A DNA stretch of 64,000 nucleotides, from the NCBI GenBank assembly GCA_964628235.1, contig CAZVLU010000006.1:1-64000 (forward strand). The letters run 5' to 3'. Position numbers and translations under genes: made by a program. Positions 56,346-64,000 of this stretch are shown here, one piece after another. Below the pieces are notes generated by a model that worked only from the letters and a program-made list of their open reading frames with translations, was not told where the DNA came from and ran no database searches. The DNA is from CAMAVH01 sp964628235 (GTDB taxonomy: Bacteria; Pseudomonadota; Alphaproteobacteria; SMXQ01). Position 1 is the stretch's first letter, and each line of letters begins with the position of its first letter.

Positions 56346-57503
56346 ATGACGCCGCAGGAAAACGAGTTGCTGACCCGCATCGGACCGGGCACCCGCATGG
56401 GCAACGTGATGCGCCGCTACTGGTGGCCGGTCGGCTATAGCCAGGACACCGGCAGCATCCCCAAGCCGGTGCGCGTGCTCGGCGAGGACCTGATCCTGTT
56501 CCGCGCCGGCAACGGCACCGTCGGCCTGGTCGCCCAGTCCTGCGCCCACCGCCTCGCCTCGCTCGAGTTCGGCCGCGTCGAGCAGAACGGCATCCGCTGC
56601 TGCTATCACGGCTGGCTCTACGACACGAAGGGCCAGTGCACCGAGATGCCCTGCGAGCCGGCGGACAACAAGCTGTGCCAGGACGTCAAGATCGCCGCTT
56701 ACAAAACCCAGGAGATGGGCGGCCTGGTCTTCGCCTACATGGGTCCCGAGCCGGCGCCGCTGCTGCCGAACTACGACCTGCTGGTGCGCGACGACCTCGA
56801 CCGCCAGCTCAGCTCGGCCGTCGAGCATTGCAACTGGCTGCAGCGCGCCGAGAACGGCGTCGACAAGTACCACAGCATGGCGCTGCACGCGCCGGTCTAT
56901 CCGACTATCGCGCTCAAGCGCCCCGACACTGTGATCTGGGACCAGAAATGGTATGGCTTTCGCATGAGCGCGAAATACCCGGGCAAGACAGAGAACGTCA
57001 GCCACCATATCTTCCCGTCGCACACGCGGCGCTACGGCGCGCGCGTCGGCGAGCGTCCGTCGCACTATCTGCATCTGCGCGTGCCGGTCGACGATGTCGA
57101 CACCATCACCTATTTCGTGCGCGCCCAGGAGACCGAGGGCGGCAGGCGCGGCGTCGAGACCGTGAAGGGCCATGAGAACCGCGAGCGCGGCGTTTATGAT
57201 CGCGTCGAGGACGGCTGGTGGCGCCTGACCTCGCACGAGCAGGACCGCGCGGCGCAGGAAAGCCAAGGCCTCATCACCGATCGCACCAAGGAATTCCTCG
57301 CCACGTCGGATCGCGGCATCGTCATGCTGCGCAAGCTGTTGCTGGACTCGATCGACGCCATCGAAGCCGGCGAGGACCCGTTCGGCCTGCTGCGCGACTC
57401 CAGCCAGAACCAGATCGTCAGCTTCGACGCGCAAAAGAACTTCGCCGACACCGACAAGGACTTCTCGGGTCAAAAGGCCGATCCGTCGCGCGAGCTGGTC
57501 TGA
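56346..57503 (+). CDS. Rieske non-haem iron oxygenase, alpha subunit (phthalate-dioxygenase-like)
   Basis: The 385-residue oxygenase has Rieske ligands Cys66-Ala-His68 (CAHRLASLEFG) and Cys85, His88 (RCCYHGWLYD). The mononuclear iron site is GVDKYHSMALH (Asp173, His176, His181). The N-terminus NELLTRIGPGTRMGNVMRRYWWPV resembles phthalate 4,5-dioxygenase-type enzymes. It needs a reductase, which is not nearby. The ATG at 56346 follows GGGAGAGAGAG. The permease gene starts 38 bases downstream. The substrate is unknown, probably an aromatic or heterocyclic acid. Confidence 0.92.
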   Translation: MTPQENELLTRIGPGTRMGNVMRRYWWPVGYSQDTGSIPKPVRVLGEDLILFRAGNGTVGLVAQSCAHRLASLEFGRVEQNGIRCCYHGWLYDTKGQCTEMPCEPADNKLCQDVKIAAYKTQEMGGLVFAYMGPEPAPLLPNYDLLVRDDLDRQLSSAVEHCNWLQRAENGVDKYHSMALHAPVYPTIALKRPDTVIWDQKWYGFRMSAKYPGKTENVSHHIFPSHTRRYGARVGERPSHYLHLRVPVDDVDTITYFVRAQETEGGRRGVETVKGHENRERGVYDRVEDGWWRLTSHEQDRAAQESQGLITDRTKEFLATSDRGIVMLRKLLLDSIDAIEAGEDPFGLLRDSSQNQIVSFDAQKNFADTDKDFSGQKADPSRELV

Positions 57504-57541
57504 CGGACGGTTCGCCCGGGTAGCCCCGAAATGCGCGCGCG

Positions 57542-59320
57542 ATGACTGCGGATAGCGCCCGTCCCGCCGATTGGCCGGACGCTTCCGACGCGCGCCCGTT
57601 GCGCCGCCGCCGCGTCAATCTTTGGCCGTGGATCCTGCTGTTCCTGGTGGCGGCGGCGGTCTTTCTGCCGCTGGTCTTCCTCGTTCTCGGCAGCTTCTCG
57701 ACTGCGACGATGCCCGGCGCCTTCTCCTTCGCCACGCTCGGCATGCAGAACCATATCCGCGTGTGGACCGACCCCGGCACCGCCGCGGTGTTCTTCAACA
57801 CGCTGTGGTACGTGACCGGCAGCATGGTGGTCGGCCTCGGCCTCGCCGTGCTGCTCGCCTGGCTGGTCGAGCGCACCGACATGCCGGGCAAAATCTGGAT
57901 TTACGCCGCCGTGCCGATGACATTGGCGATGCCCGGCATGTTGCAAGCCATGGCCTGGGTGCTGATGCTCAGCCCGAAGATCGGATTCATCAACCGCAAC
58001 CTGATCGACTGGTTCGGGCTGACGGAAGCGCCTATCAACATCTATTCGCTCGGCGGCATGATCTTCGTCGAGGGCTTGCGGCTGGTGCCGACCGCCTTCC
58101 TGATGCTGGTCCCGCTGCTCAAAAGCATGGACCCGGCACTAGAGGAAGCTGCCGCCATGTCGGGGGCAAACGGCTTCAGCAGCCTGCGCAAGATCACGTT
58201 CCGGCTGATGCTGCCGGGCCTGGTCGCCGTCGCCATCTACCAGTTCATCACCGCCCTCGAAGTCTTCGAGGTGCCTGGCATCCTCGGCCTGCCGAGCGGC
58301 ATCTACGTTTTTTCGACGAAGATCTTCGCCGCGCTCAACCCGGCCAACTTCCTGCCGAATTACGGCGAGGCCAATTCGCTCGCCCTGCTCTATCTCGTCG
58401 TCGCCATCGTCGCGACCGTCGCCTACAGCCGGGTGATCTCGAAAGCCGAGCGTTTCAGCATCGTCACGGGCAAGGGCTACCGCCCGCGCATCCAAAAGCT
58501 CGGAGCTTGGCGCTACGCCGCCCTCGGCCTCGTCATCCTTTACCTGATGCTTTCGGTCGTGCTGCCGACCCTGGTGCTGGCCTACATCTCCTTCATGCCG
58601 GTGCTGCTGTCGCCGTCGATCGCCTCGCTGTCGCGCGCCACGCTGAACAACTACCGCGCCATATTCGAAATGGAGCAAATGCGCGTCGTGCTGTGGAACA
58701 CCGGCATCATGGTGTTGATCACCTCGACGGCCACCGTCGTCGTCTCGTTCTGCATCTCGCTCGTCATCGTGCGCAGCAAGTTCTGGGGCCGCAAGCTGCT
58801 CGACCAGCTCGTGTTCCTGCCGCATGCCATCCCTGGCATCGTCATCGGCCTAGCGATGCTCTGGCTGTTCCTGAAGGTCGACAAGCTCGGCATCCCCTTG
58901 TTCGGCACCATCTGGTCGGTCTGCATCGTCTTCGTCATCGGCTTCATGTCGTACGGCACGCGGGCGATGAACGCCGCCATTCTGCAAATCCACAAGGATC
59001 TCGAAGAAGCGGCGCAAATCAGCGGCGCGCCGCAATGGCGCGTCATGTGGCGCATCTTCGTGCCGCTGCTGCTGCCGGCCTTCGTCGCCATCTGGATCTG
59101 GACCGCGCTGCACGCCGTGCGCATGGCCGGCCAGCCCCTGATCATGACGGAGGGCGAGCAGAACGAGCTGCTGGCGGTGACAATCTGGAATTTGTGGGGC
59201 GAAGGCGACGCGGTGGTGGTCGGCGCCATCGGCACGCTGATGATTATCGCGCTTCTGCTGCTGACGCTGCTGCTGCGCATCTTCACGATCAAGCGCGGCC
59301 CGCGCCAGCAAGCCGCCTGA
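57542..59320 (+). CDS. ABC transporter permease, two fused permease domains
   Basis: The 592-residue membrane protein has two homologous halves of about six helices each. Permease (EAA) loops are EEAAAMSGANGFSSLRKITF near residue 200 and EEAAQISGAPQWRVMWRIFVP near residue 490. This is the FbpB/SfuB-type dual permease of the iron/polyamine class. It probably works with the solute-binding protein encoded at 53903. The ATPase gene is missing here and must lie elsewhere. Confidence 0.9.
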   Translation: MTADSARPADWPDASDARPLRRRRVNLWPWILLFLVAAAVFLPLVFLVLGSFSTATMPGAFSFATLGMQNHIRVWTDPGTAAVFFNTLWYVTGSMVVGLGLAVLLAWLVERTDMPGKIWIYAAVPMTLAMPGMLQAMAWVLMLSPKIGFINRNLIDWFGLTEAPINIYSLGGMIFVEGLRLVPTAFLMLVPLLKSMDPALEEAAAMSGANGFSSLRKITFRLMLPGLVAVAIYQFITALEVFEVPGILGLPSGIYVFSTKIFAALNPANFLPNYGEANSLALLYLVVAIVATVAYSRVISKAERFSIVTGKGYRPRIQKLGAWRYAALGLVILYLMLSVVLPTLVLAYISFMPVLLSPSIASLSRATLNNYRAIFEMEQMRVVLWNTGIMVLITSTATVVVSFCISLVIVRSKFWGRKLLDQLVFLPHAIPGIVIGLAMLWLFLKVDKLGIPLFGTIWSVCIVFVIGFMSYGTRAMNAAILQIHKDLEEAAQISGAPQWRVMWRIFVPLLLPAFVAIWIWTALHAVRMAGQPLIMTEGEQNELLAVTIWNLWGEGDAVVVGAIGTLMIIALLLLTLLLRIFTIKRGPRQQAA

Positions 59321-59326
59321 GCCGCC

Positions 59327-60157
59327 TTAGCCGGTCTGCAGCGCCGCCGTCAACGCGGCGCTTTCGCGCAGCAGAGTCTCGCGGCAGGCGGTTTCCGCCG
59401 CCTCGCTCATGCGGTTCTGCGGCGCCGAGACATGCAGCGCGGCGACGACCGTGCCGGCGCCGTCGCGCACCGGCACGGCGATGGCCGCCGTCTGCGAGGC
59501 GCTGAGGGTGAACTCGCCGAAGGTGCGGGCGTAACCTTGGGCGCGCACTTGCGCGGCGCGTTCGCGCACGGCCTCGGCCGTCGTCAGCGTCGCCGGGTTA
59601 TAGGCGACCAATTCGGTGCGCGCGAGATAGGCGTCGATCTCCGCAGCGCTCATCGCGGCGAGAAAGATCTGGCTGGCGGCGCCCGTATAAAGCGGCGCGC
59701 GCACGCCGAGCTGCAAGATCTGGCCGATGGCCTGGCCGCCGTCGATGCTGTCGACGTTGATGCGGTGATCGCCGTCGCGCAAGGACAGGATCACCGTCTC
59801 GTTCACGACATCGCGCACCGCGCGCATGAAGGGGCGCGCCACGCTGCGCAGATCGAGCCCGCGCAACAGGCTGTCGGCATGGCGCAGCGCCGCGAAGCCG
59901 AGCGTATAGATGGCGGTCGCCGGGTTGTAGGCGAGCCAGCCCTGCTCGACCAGCGTCGTGAGAATGCGAAAGACCGTGGCCTTCGGCAGCGCGAGCCGCG
60001 CGCAAAGCTGCGGCAGCGACAATTCGGCGCTGTCGCGCCCGAAGCAAGCCATGATGCGCGCGGCGCGGTCGACGACGCGCACCAGCTTCGCCCCGCTGGC
60101 CTGTTCTACGGATTTGGCGGCGGCAGGCGCGCGCGCGGCTTGGATCGGCGCGCTCAT
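59327..60157 (-). CDS. IclR family transcriptional regulator 1
   Basis: The 276-residue protein has an IclR winged helix-turn-helix (SLPQLCARLALPKATVFRIL, about 48-67) and an effector domain from about residue 105 (VNETVILSLRDGDHRINVDS). A basic, Ala-rich N-terminal tail of about 25 residues precedes it. The ATG at 60157 overlaps the stop of a second iclR gene by four bases. It is convergent with the permease gene, with six bases between. Confidence 0.92.
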   Translation of the reverse strand: MSAPIQAARAPAAAKSVEQASGAKLVRVVDRAARIMACFGRDSAELSLPQLCARLALPKATVFRILTTLVEQGWLAYNPATAIYTLGFAALRHADSLLRGLDLRSVARPFMRAVRDVVNETVILSLRDGDHRINVDSIDGGQAIGQILQLGVRAPLYTGAASQIFLAAMSAAEIDAYLARTELVAYNPATLTTAEAVRERAAQVRAQGYARTFGEFTLSASQTAAIAVPVRDGAGTVVAALHVSAPQNRMSEAAETACRETLLRESAALTAALQTG

Positions 60158-60960
60158 GGCGCGTAACCCAGATTGCGCGACAGCTTGGCAGCGCCATCCA
60201 TCGTCAGGGCTGCGCAACGGTCGCTCAGGTCTGGCGTGAAGCGGTCGGTCGGGCAGGAGACCGTCAAGGTGGCGATGATTTCGCCGGAATAATTGCGCAC
60301 CGGCGCGGCGACGGCGGCGGTATGGACATTGACCTTGCCGGCGACGACGGAATAGCCGTCGCGTCGCGCCGCGGCGACCGCGTTCATAATGTCCGGCCAA
60401 CCGGCCGCGCCGTCGCCGGAGACCTCGGGATGACGCGCGCGATAGGCGGCAAGCTCCGTCTCCGACAGGCCGGACATCAGCACCATGCCGGCGGCGCCGA
60501 CATGCAGCGGCCCTTCGTGGCCGGGCTGCGTGATGCGGCGGATCGGCTGGGTGCTTTCGACGTAATCGAGGTGCACGCGGCGATCGCCGATGCGCAACGA
60601 GAGGATCACCGTCTCGTTCACCGCGTCGCGGATCGCGCGCATGATCGGCACGGCGCTGCTGCGAATGTCGAACTGGTTGCGCCGCACGTCGGCGAAGCGC
60701 AGCCAGGCGAAGCCGAGACGGTAGAAGCCGTCGCCGTCGTCGATCAAGAGGTCGTGCGCGGCCAACGTGTCGAGGATGCCGCGCAGGGTCAAACGCGGCA
60801 CGCCGCTGCGCTCGGCAAGCTCGGCGAGACTCTGGCGCGGCCTGGCGCGATCGAACAACGCCAACACGCGCGCGGCGCGCGTCACCGCTTCGACGGCATA
60901 GCGGTTCTCCGCCGACGGGAATGAGAACGACTGCGGTAAGTCTAGAGCGGGATTGGCCAC
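60154..60960 (-). CDS. IclR family transcriptional regulator 2
   Basis: The 268-residue paralogue of the next gene starts from GTG. The helix-turn-helix is SLAELAERSGVPRLTLRGIL, and the effector domain includes VNETVILSLRIGDRRVHLDYVES. The two IclR proteins share the same layout but are clearly different, so they may form heterodimers or answer two ligands. It is divergent from a TauD-type dioxygenase gene, with an IclR-like palindrome in the 145 bases between. Confidence 0.92.
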   Translation of the reverse strand: MANPALDLPQSFSFPSAENRYAVEAVTRAARVLALFDRARPRQSLAELAERSGVPRLTLRGILDTLAAHDLLIDDGDGFYRLGFAWLRFADVRRNQFDIRSSAVPIMRAIRDAVNETVILSLRIGDRRVHLDYVESTQPIRRITQPGHEGPLHVGAAGMVLMSGLSETELAAYRARHPEVSGDGAAGWPDIMNAVAAARRDGYSVVAGKVNVHTAAVAAPVRNYSGEIIATLTVSCPTDRFTPDLSDRCAALTMDGAAKLSRNLGYAP

Positions 60961-61051
60961 GGCGTTGTCCGCGTGAGATTATGAAACGGGCGAGGGTTCA
61001 GGGGAGCGCTTGACGCCCCCTTCCCCGCTTTATATCATCACGCTTAAGAAA

Positions 61052-61067
61052 AAACGAGACATCGTTT
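61052..61067. promoter_or_regulatory. Putative IclR operator
   Basis: AAACGA-gaca-TCGTTT is an inverted repeat. The longer arm CGTTTCAT (61063-61070) is mirrored by ATGAAACG at 60981-60988, next to the iclR start. Both fit the short palindromes bound by IclR proteins. Confidence 0.55.
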
Positions 61068-61105
61068 CATTATTTATAAATTCATGTTTTCGAGGGAGAA
61101 CCGCC

Positions 61106-61999
61106 ATGGCCTCTGTCATTGAGAAAATGGGTTTGGAGACCATGAAGATCACGCCGCTCTCTGCCGCCTGCGGCGCGGAGATCACCGGCGTCGATCTGAC
61201 CCAAGACTTGTCGCCGGAAATCGTGGCCGCCATCCGCCAAGCCTGGAACGACCATATCGTGCTGGTCTTCCGTGGCCAGAAAATCACCCAGGAGCAGCAG
61301 CTGCGTTTCGCCAGCTATTTCGGCAGCCTCGGCAGGCGCAAGAACGCGCTGTTCAATCCGGAACTGCAGAAGCTCAACCACGGCACGCAGCAGACCGACC
61401 CCAATGTGCTGCTGGTCAGCAACATTAAGGAAAACGGCGAGCCGATCGGCGCCTTCGGCGAGGGCGAGATGTGGTTTCACATCGATTCCGGCTATGCGCA
61501 GAATCCTTACAACTACACCTTCCTCTATGCGCTCGAACTGCCCTCGACCGGCGGCAATACCCTGTTCTCCAACATGTACATGGCCTACGACGCCCTGCCG
61601 CAAGAGTTGAAGGACCGTTACGCCGGCAAGAAGGCGCTACATATCCACGAATATAAACGCTCGGAAAAGGTCGAGATCGGCACCGACCTCAGCAAGGCGC
61701 CGCACTATTTCCATCCGGTGTTCTCGACCCACGCCGAGACCGGCCGCAAGTCGCTATTCGTCGATCGCCTGATGACGGCCCGCCTCGAAGGCTTCACCAA
61801 GGAAGAGAACGAGGTCTATCTCGAAGAGCTCTACGAGATCGGCGAGCGCCCCGAATTCATTTACGAGCATAAGTGGAAGCTCGACGACTTCGTCATGTGG
61901 GACAACCGCTGCGCCATCCATGCGCGCACCTGGTTCCCGCCGGAAGAGCGCCGTCTGCTGCGCCGCTGCGCCATCGAGGGAGCGCCGATCCATGAATAA
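61106..61999 (+). CDS. TauD/TfdA-family 2-oxoglutarate dioxygenase
   Basis: The 297-residue Fe(II)/2-oxoglutarate enzyme starts MASVIEKMGLETMKITPLSA. The iron ligands are His125 and Asp127 (EMWFHIDSGY) and His272 (CAIHARTWF). The 2-oxoglutarate Arg is in the following ERRLLRRCAIEG. VFRGQKITQEQQLRFASYFG is the usual N-terminal block. The ATG at 61106 follows GAGGGAGAA. Relatives hydroxylate taurine, alkyl sulfates or phenoxyacetates. It overlaps the next gene by eight bases. Confidence 0.9.
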   Translation: MASVIEKMGLETMKITPLSAACGAEITGVDLTQDLSPEIVAAIRQAWNDHIVLVFRGQKITQEQQLRFASYFGSLGRRKNALFNPELQKLNHGTQQTDPNVLLVSNIKENGEPIGAFGEGEMWFHIDSGYAQNPYNYTFLYALELPSTGGNTLFSNMYMAYDALPQELKDRYAGKKALHIHEYKRSEKVEIGTDLSKAPHYFHPVFSTHAETGRKSLFVDRLMTARLEGFTKEENEVYLEELYEIGERPEFIYEHKWKLDDFVMWDNRCAIHARTWFPPEERRLLRRCAIEGAPIHE

Positions 62000-62609
62000 G
62001 GTCACCGCTCCGGAGAAGAGCGCCGCGCAACGCCTGCCGGTATTCCAGCGCTTTATCGACGACTTGCGCGCGCTGTGGGCCGCCGAGAGCGACACCCAAA
62101 CGCGCATGGAAAAGGCCAAGCCCCTATTGGAAAAGCTCGTCATGAACGACGAGCTGAAGGCGCGCTCGGCCGACTGGCCCTGCACCGACGGCGGCAAGAA
62201 CCTCCTGTTCTATGTCGACGACGAGCTGGGCTTCGCCATCAATGGCGTCGTGCGCATGCCGGGCCGCTTCGGCAGCGTGCATGACCATGCCAACGCCTGG
62301 GTGCTCTACGGCGTGCTCGACGGCACCGAATCGCTCGAACGCTTCGACCGCATCGACGACGGCAGCAAGCCCGGCTACGCCGAGGTGAGAATGTCGTCGG
62401 TGACGACCGGCTCGCAGGGCAAGGTCGATCTCGTGCCGCCTTACGACATTCACGCCGAACAGGGCGGCCCGACGCGGTCCGTCGCCGTCATCCTGCGCAG
62501 CCAACGCCTCGGCGAAGGCACCGTGCTGCAAAAAGGCTTCGATCCCAAGACCAACACGGTGGTCGAACGCTTCGGCCCGACTCAGATTCCCTATGAATTG
62601 ACCGCCTAA
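61992..62609 (+). CDS. Cupin-fold metalloprotein, thiol-dioxygenase-like
   Basis: The 205-residue protein starts inside the end of the TauD-type gene (ATGAATAA), so translation is coupled. The segment RFGSVHDHANAWVLYGVLDG (His97, His99) and a later His154 (PPYDIHAEQGG) give a three-His pattern like that of cysteine dioxygenase. The family is predicted, not characterised. It might act on a product of the dioxygenase. The sulfur link is inference. Confidence 0.75.
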   Translation: MNKVTAPEKSAAQRLPVFQRFIDDLRALWAAESDTQTRMEKAKPLLEKLVMNDELKARSADWPCTDGGKNLLFYVDDELGFAINGVVRMPGRFGSVHDHANAWVLYGVLDGTESLERFDRIDDGSKPGYAEVRMSSVTTGSQGKVDLVPPYDIHAEQGGPTRSVAVILRSQRLGEGTVLQKGFDPKTNTVVERFGPTQIPYELTA

Positions 62610-62707
62610 GCGCCGCTCGGCATCCGCCGTTAAAAACGCTAACGGGCCGCTCGCGCCTGATCGAGAAGGCCAAGGAGACGGGCGCTAAGCGCAGACGATG
62701 CGCTCTC

Positions 62708-62737
62708 CGTCATGGTCGGACCTGTCCTGGCCATGAC
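62708..62737. repeat. Remnant of palindromic repeat family 2 (copy E)
   Basis: CGTCATGGTCGGACCTGTCC followed by TGGCCATGAC corresponds to the left arm of the family 2 element, with changes. The remaining part is missing. Confidence 0.6.
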
Positions 62738-62764
62738 AAGCGAAGAGGAAAACACTTGGAACGC

Positions 62765-62797
62765 AAAACGCCCCGTCTCATCGACGGGGCGTTTTTT
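62765..62797 (-). terminator. Intrinsic terminator of the petBC operon
   Basis: AAAACGCCCCGTC-tcatc-GACGGGGCGTTTTTT lies about 20 bases beyond the petC stop. The symmetry allows it to serve both strands. Confidence 0.9.
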
Positions 62798-62817
62798 GTC
62801 GCGGATCGGTGCGGCGC

Positions 62818-63594
62818 TTAGTGCACGTCTTTCCACACCCGGCGCTTCCAGGCGAAGAACACGCCGGTCATCACCAGGAGGAACAGGATGACCTTCACGC
62901 CGAGGCGCTTGCGCTCTTCCATCTCCGGCTCGGCGGCCCAGGTCAGGAAGGTCGTCAGGTCCTTGGCCACCTGCGGCACGGTCGCCGGCGTGTTGTCGGC
63001 GAAGGTCACGGCGCCCTCGGAGAGCGGCGCGGCCATGGCGATCATGTGGCCGGGGAAGTAGGCGTTGTAGTTCATGCCGTCGGGCACGGTCATGCCGGCG
63101 GGCGGCGGCTGATAGCCTGTCATCAGCGCGTAAATGTAGTTCGGGCCGTCGAACCGCGCCTTGGTGATGAGCGAGAGGTCGGGCGGATAGGCGCCGTTGT
63201 TGGCGGCGCGCGCCGCCTGCTCGTTAGGGAACGGCGACTTGAAACGGTCGGACGGACGGCCGGGGCGCATGACGTACTCGCCCTGGTCGTTGGGCTCCTT
63301 GTCTTGCACTTCGACCGCGGCGGCCAAGGCGCGGACCTCGGCCTCGGAGAAGCCGAGCGCGGTGAGGTTGCGGTATGCGACCAGGCGCAAGCCATGGCAG
63401 GCCGAGCAGACTTCCTTATAGACCTGGAAGCCGCGCTGCAGCGACGCGCGGTCATAGGTGCCGAGCGGGCCGGCGAAGTCCCACTTCTGCTTGGGCAGAT
63501 CGATCGGACCCGAGGCAGCGAAGGCGGGCGCTGTCGCGAGCGCCGCGAGCAGGCCGAGCGCCGGCAAAAGGGCGCGACGAAGATTGATCGACAT
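62818..63594 (-). CDS. petC: Cytochrome c1 of the bc1 complex
   Basis: The 258-residue haem subunit passes electrons from the Rieske protein to cytochrome c. A signal peptide ends near residue 27 (APAFA). The haem motif is EVCSACHGLRLV (Cys63, Cys66, His67). PDLSLITKAR is conserved, and the axial Met is probably in the IAMAAPLSEG region. A C-terminal anchor helix (VILFLLVMTGVFFAW) follows. The ATG overlaps the petB stop (TAATG). It is separate from petB, not the fused form found in some Bradyrhizobium relatives. Confidence 0.96.
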   Translation of the reverse strand: MSINLRRALLPALGLLAALATAPAFAASGPIDLPKQKWDFAGPLGTYDRASLQRGFQVYKEVCSACHGLRLVAYRNLTALGFSEAEVRALAAAVEVQDKEPNDQGEYVMRPGRPSDRFKSPFPNEQAARAANNGAYPPDLSLITKARFDGPNYIYALMTGYQPPPAGMTVPDGMNYNAYFPGHMIAMAAPLSEGAVTFADNTPATVPQVAKDLTTFLTWAAEPEMEERKRLGVKVILFLLVMTGVFFAWKRRVWKDVH

Positions 63595-64000
63595 TACGCT
63601 TTCTCCGTCTTGAGCACCGGCGCGCTGATGCTTTCCGGCAGCGGCCGCGTCTTCTCGTACTTGCTGACCAGCGGCAAGAGGACGAGGAAGTGGATGAAGT
63701 AGTAAGCGGTGGCGAGCCGGCCGATCAGCAGCGGCGCGCCTTCGGGATTCTGCGCGCCGGCCCAGCCGAGCACGATGCAGTCGAGCAGGAAGATCCAGTA
63801 GATCTGCTTGTAGATCGGGCGGAAGGTGGCGCTGCGCACCTTCGAGCGATCGAGCCACGGCAGCAGGAACAGCACGAAGATCGCGCCGAACATGGCGATG
63901 ACGCCGAGCAGCTTGTCGGGGATCGAGCGCAGGATGGCGTAGAACGGCAGCAGGTACCATTCCGGCACGATCGAGGCCGGCGTCTGCAGCGGGTTCGCTT
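63594..64000 (-). CDS. petB: Cytochrome b of the bc1 complex (C-terminal part, cut by window end)
   Basis: The visible 135 or so residues are the C-terminal third of cytochrome b. IVPEWYLLPFYAILRSIP carries the PEWY motif of the quinol-oxidation (Qo) site. It is followed by membrane helices (FGAIFVLFLLPWLD, YWIFLLDCIVLGWAG, FIHFLVLLPLVSKYE). The start lies beyond 64000. petA would be expected further upstream on the same strand. Confidence 0.96.
   Translation of the reverse strand, partial: ANPLQTPASIVPEWYLLPFYAILRSIPDKLLGVIAMFGAIFVLFLLPWLDRSKVRSATFRPIYKQIYWIFLLDCIVLGWAGAQNPEGAPLLIGRLATAYYFIHFLVLLPLVSKYEKTRPLPESISAPVLKTEKA

Overview
The window is about 64 kb of high-GC, gene-dense bacterial chromosome. 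Several things point to an alphaproteobacterium: cytochrome bc1 genes (petB-petC), a petP/petR-like MarR plus response regulator pair, the uvrC-pgsA-moaD-moaE and prs-rplY-pth-ychF gene orders, a HisKA_2 histidine kinase, a dense group of GANTC (CcrM-type) sites, and the families of GC-rich intergenic palindromes. The genus cannot be settled from the sequence alone. No rRNA, tRNA, CRISPR array, prophage or classical insertion sequence was seen.

Layout. 0-0.4 kb: a DUF559 (Vsr-like nuclease fold) gene tightly enclosed by 37-bp inverted repeats, just upstream of carB. 0.5-7.5 kb: carB, greA, an Lrp/AsnC regulator, trxB and a LysR regulator. 7.5-8.0 kb: a gene-free stretch ending in a hairpin-rich small RNA candidate with a CCTCCCT motif. 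8-13.2 kb: a soluble PAS-HisKA_2 kinase, a family 2 glycosyltransferase, a renalase-like flavoprotein, a small secreted glycine-rich peptide and a TPR plus 2-oxoglutarate oxygenase protein. 13.3-15.2 kb: a PyrD-1B/PyrK pair in which two of the four orotate-contacting asparagines are replaced. 15.5-20.2 kb: msrP, dps, rubredoxin, LysR and a secreted metallo-beta-lactamase-fold protein. 20.2-23.9 kb: an aspartate aminotransferase, pirin, a TSUP permease and a MarR regulator with three matching palindromic sites. 23.9-32.2 kb: uvrB, a brnT-brnA toxin-antitoxin pair, an SDR/folB pair, uvrC, pgsA, moaD and moaE. 32.4-36.1 kb: ilvE and a petP-petR-histidine kinase set. 36.1-38.5 kb: proC with a coupled small ORF broken by an in-frame TAG, a YbjN-domain gene, a 154-bp stretch with nine GANTC sites and a DnaA box, and ubiK. 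38.6-48.3 kb: hldD, lgt, a MidA-type methyltransferase, pgeF, a lipoprotein, prs, rplY, pth, ychF and an acyltransferase. 48.3-53.4 kb: two divergent 2-oxoacid dehydrogenase E1 alpha/beta pairs and a dienelactone hydrolase. 53.4-62.6 kb: an accessory catabolic region. 62.8-64 kb: petC and the truncated petB.

Most of the window is housekeeping: nucleotide and amino-acid synthesis, excision repair, translation, molybdopterin and folate synthesis, envelope synthesis and respiration. The accessory content is concentrated in the DUF559/repeat unit, the atypical pyrK-pyrD operon and the 53-62 kb region. In that last region a LysR regulator lies between an ABC solute-binding protein/cupin operon and a Rieske oxygenase/dual-permease operon, and the same dyad GAATA-N5-TATTC stands in front of both. 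Next to them, two overlapping IclR genes are divergent from a TauD-type dioxygenase coupled to a thiol-dioxygenase-like protein. I read this as a substrate uptake and oxidation module of unknown substrate.
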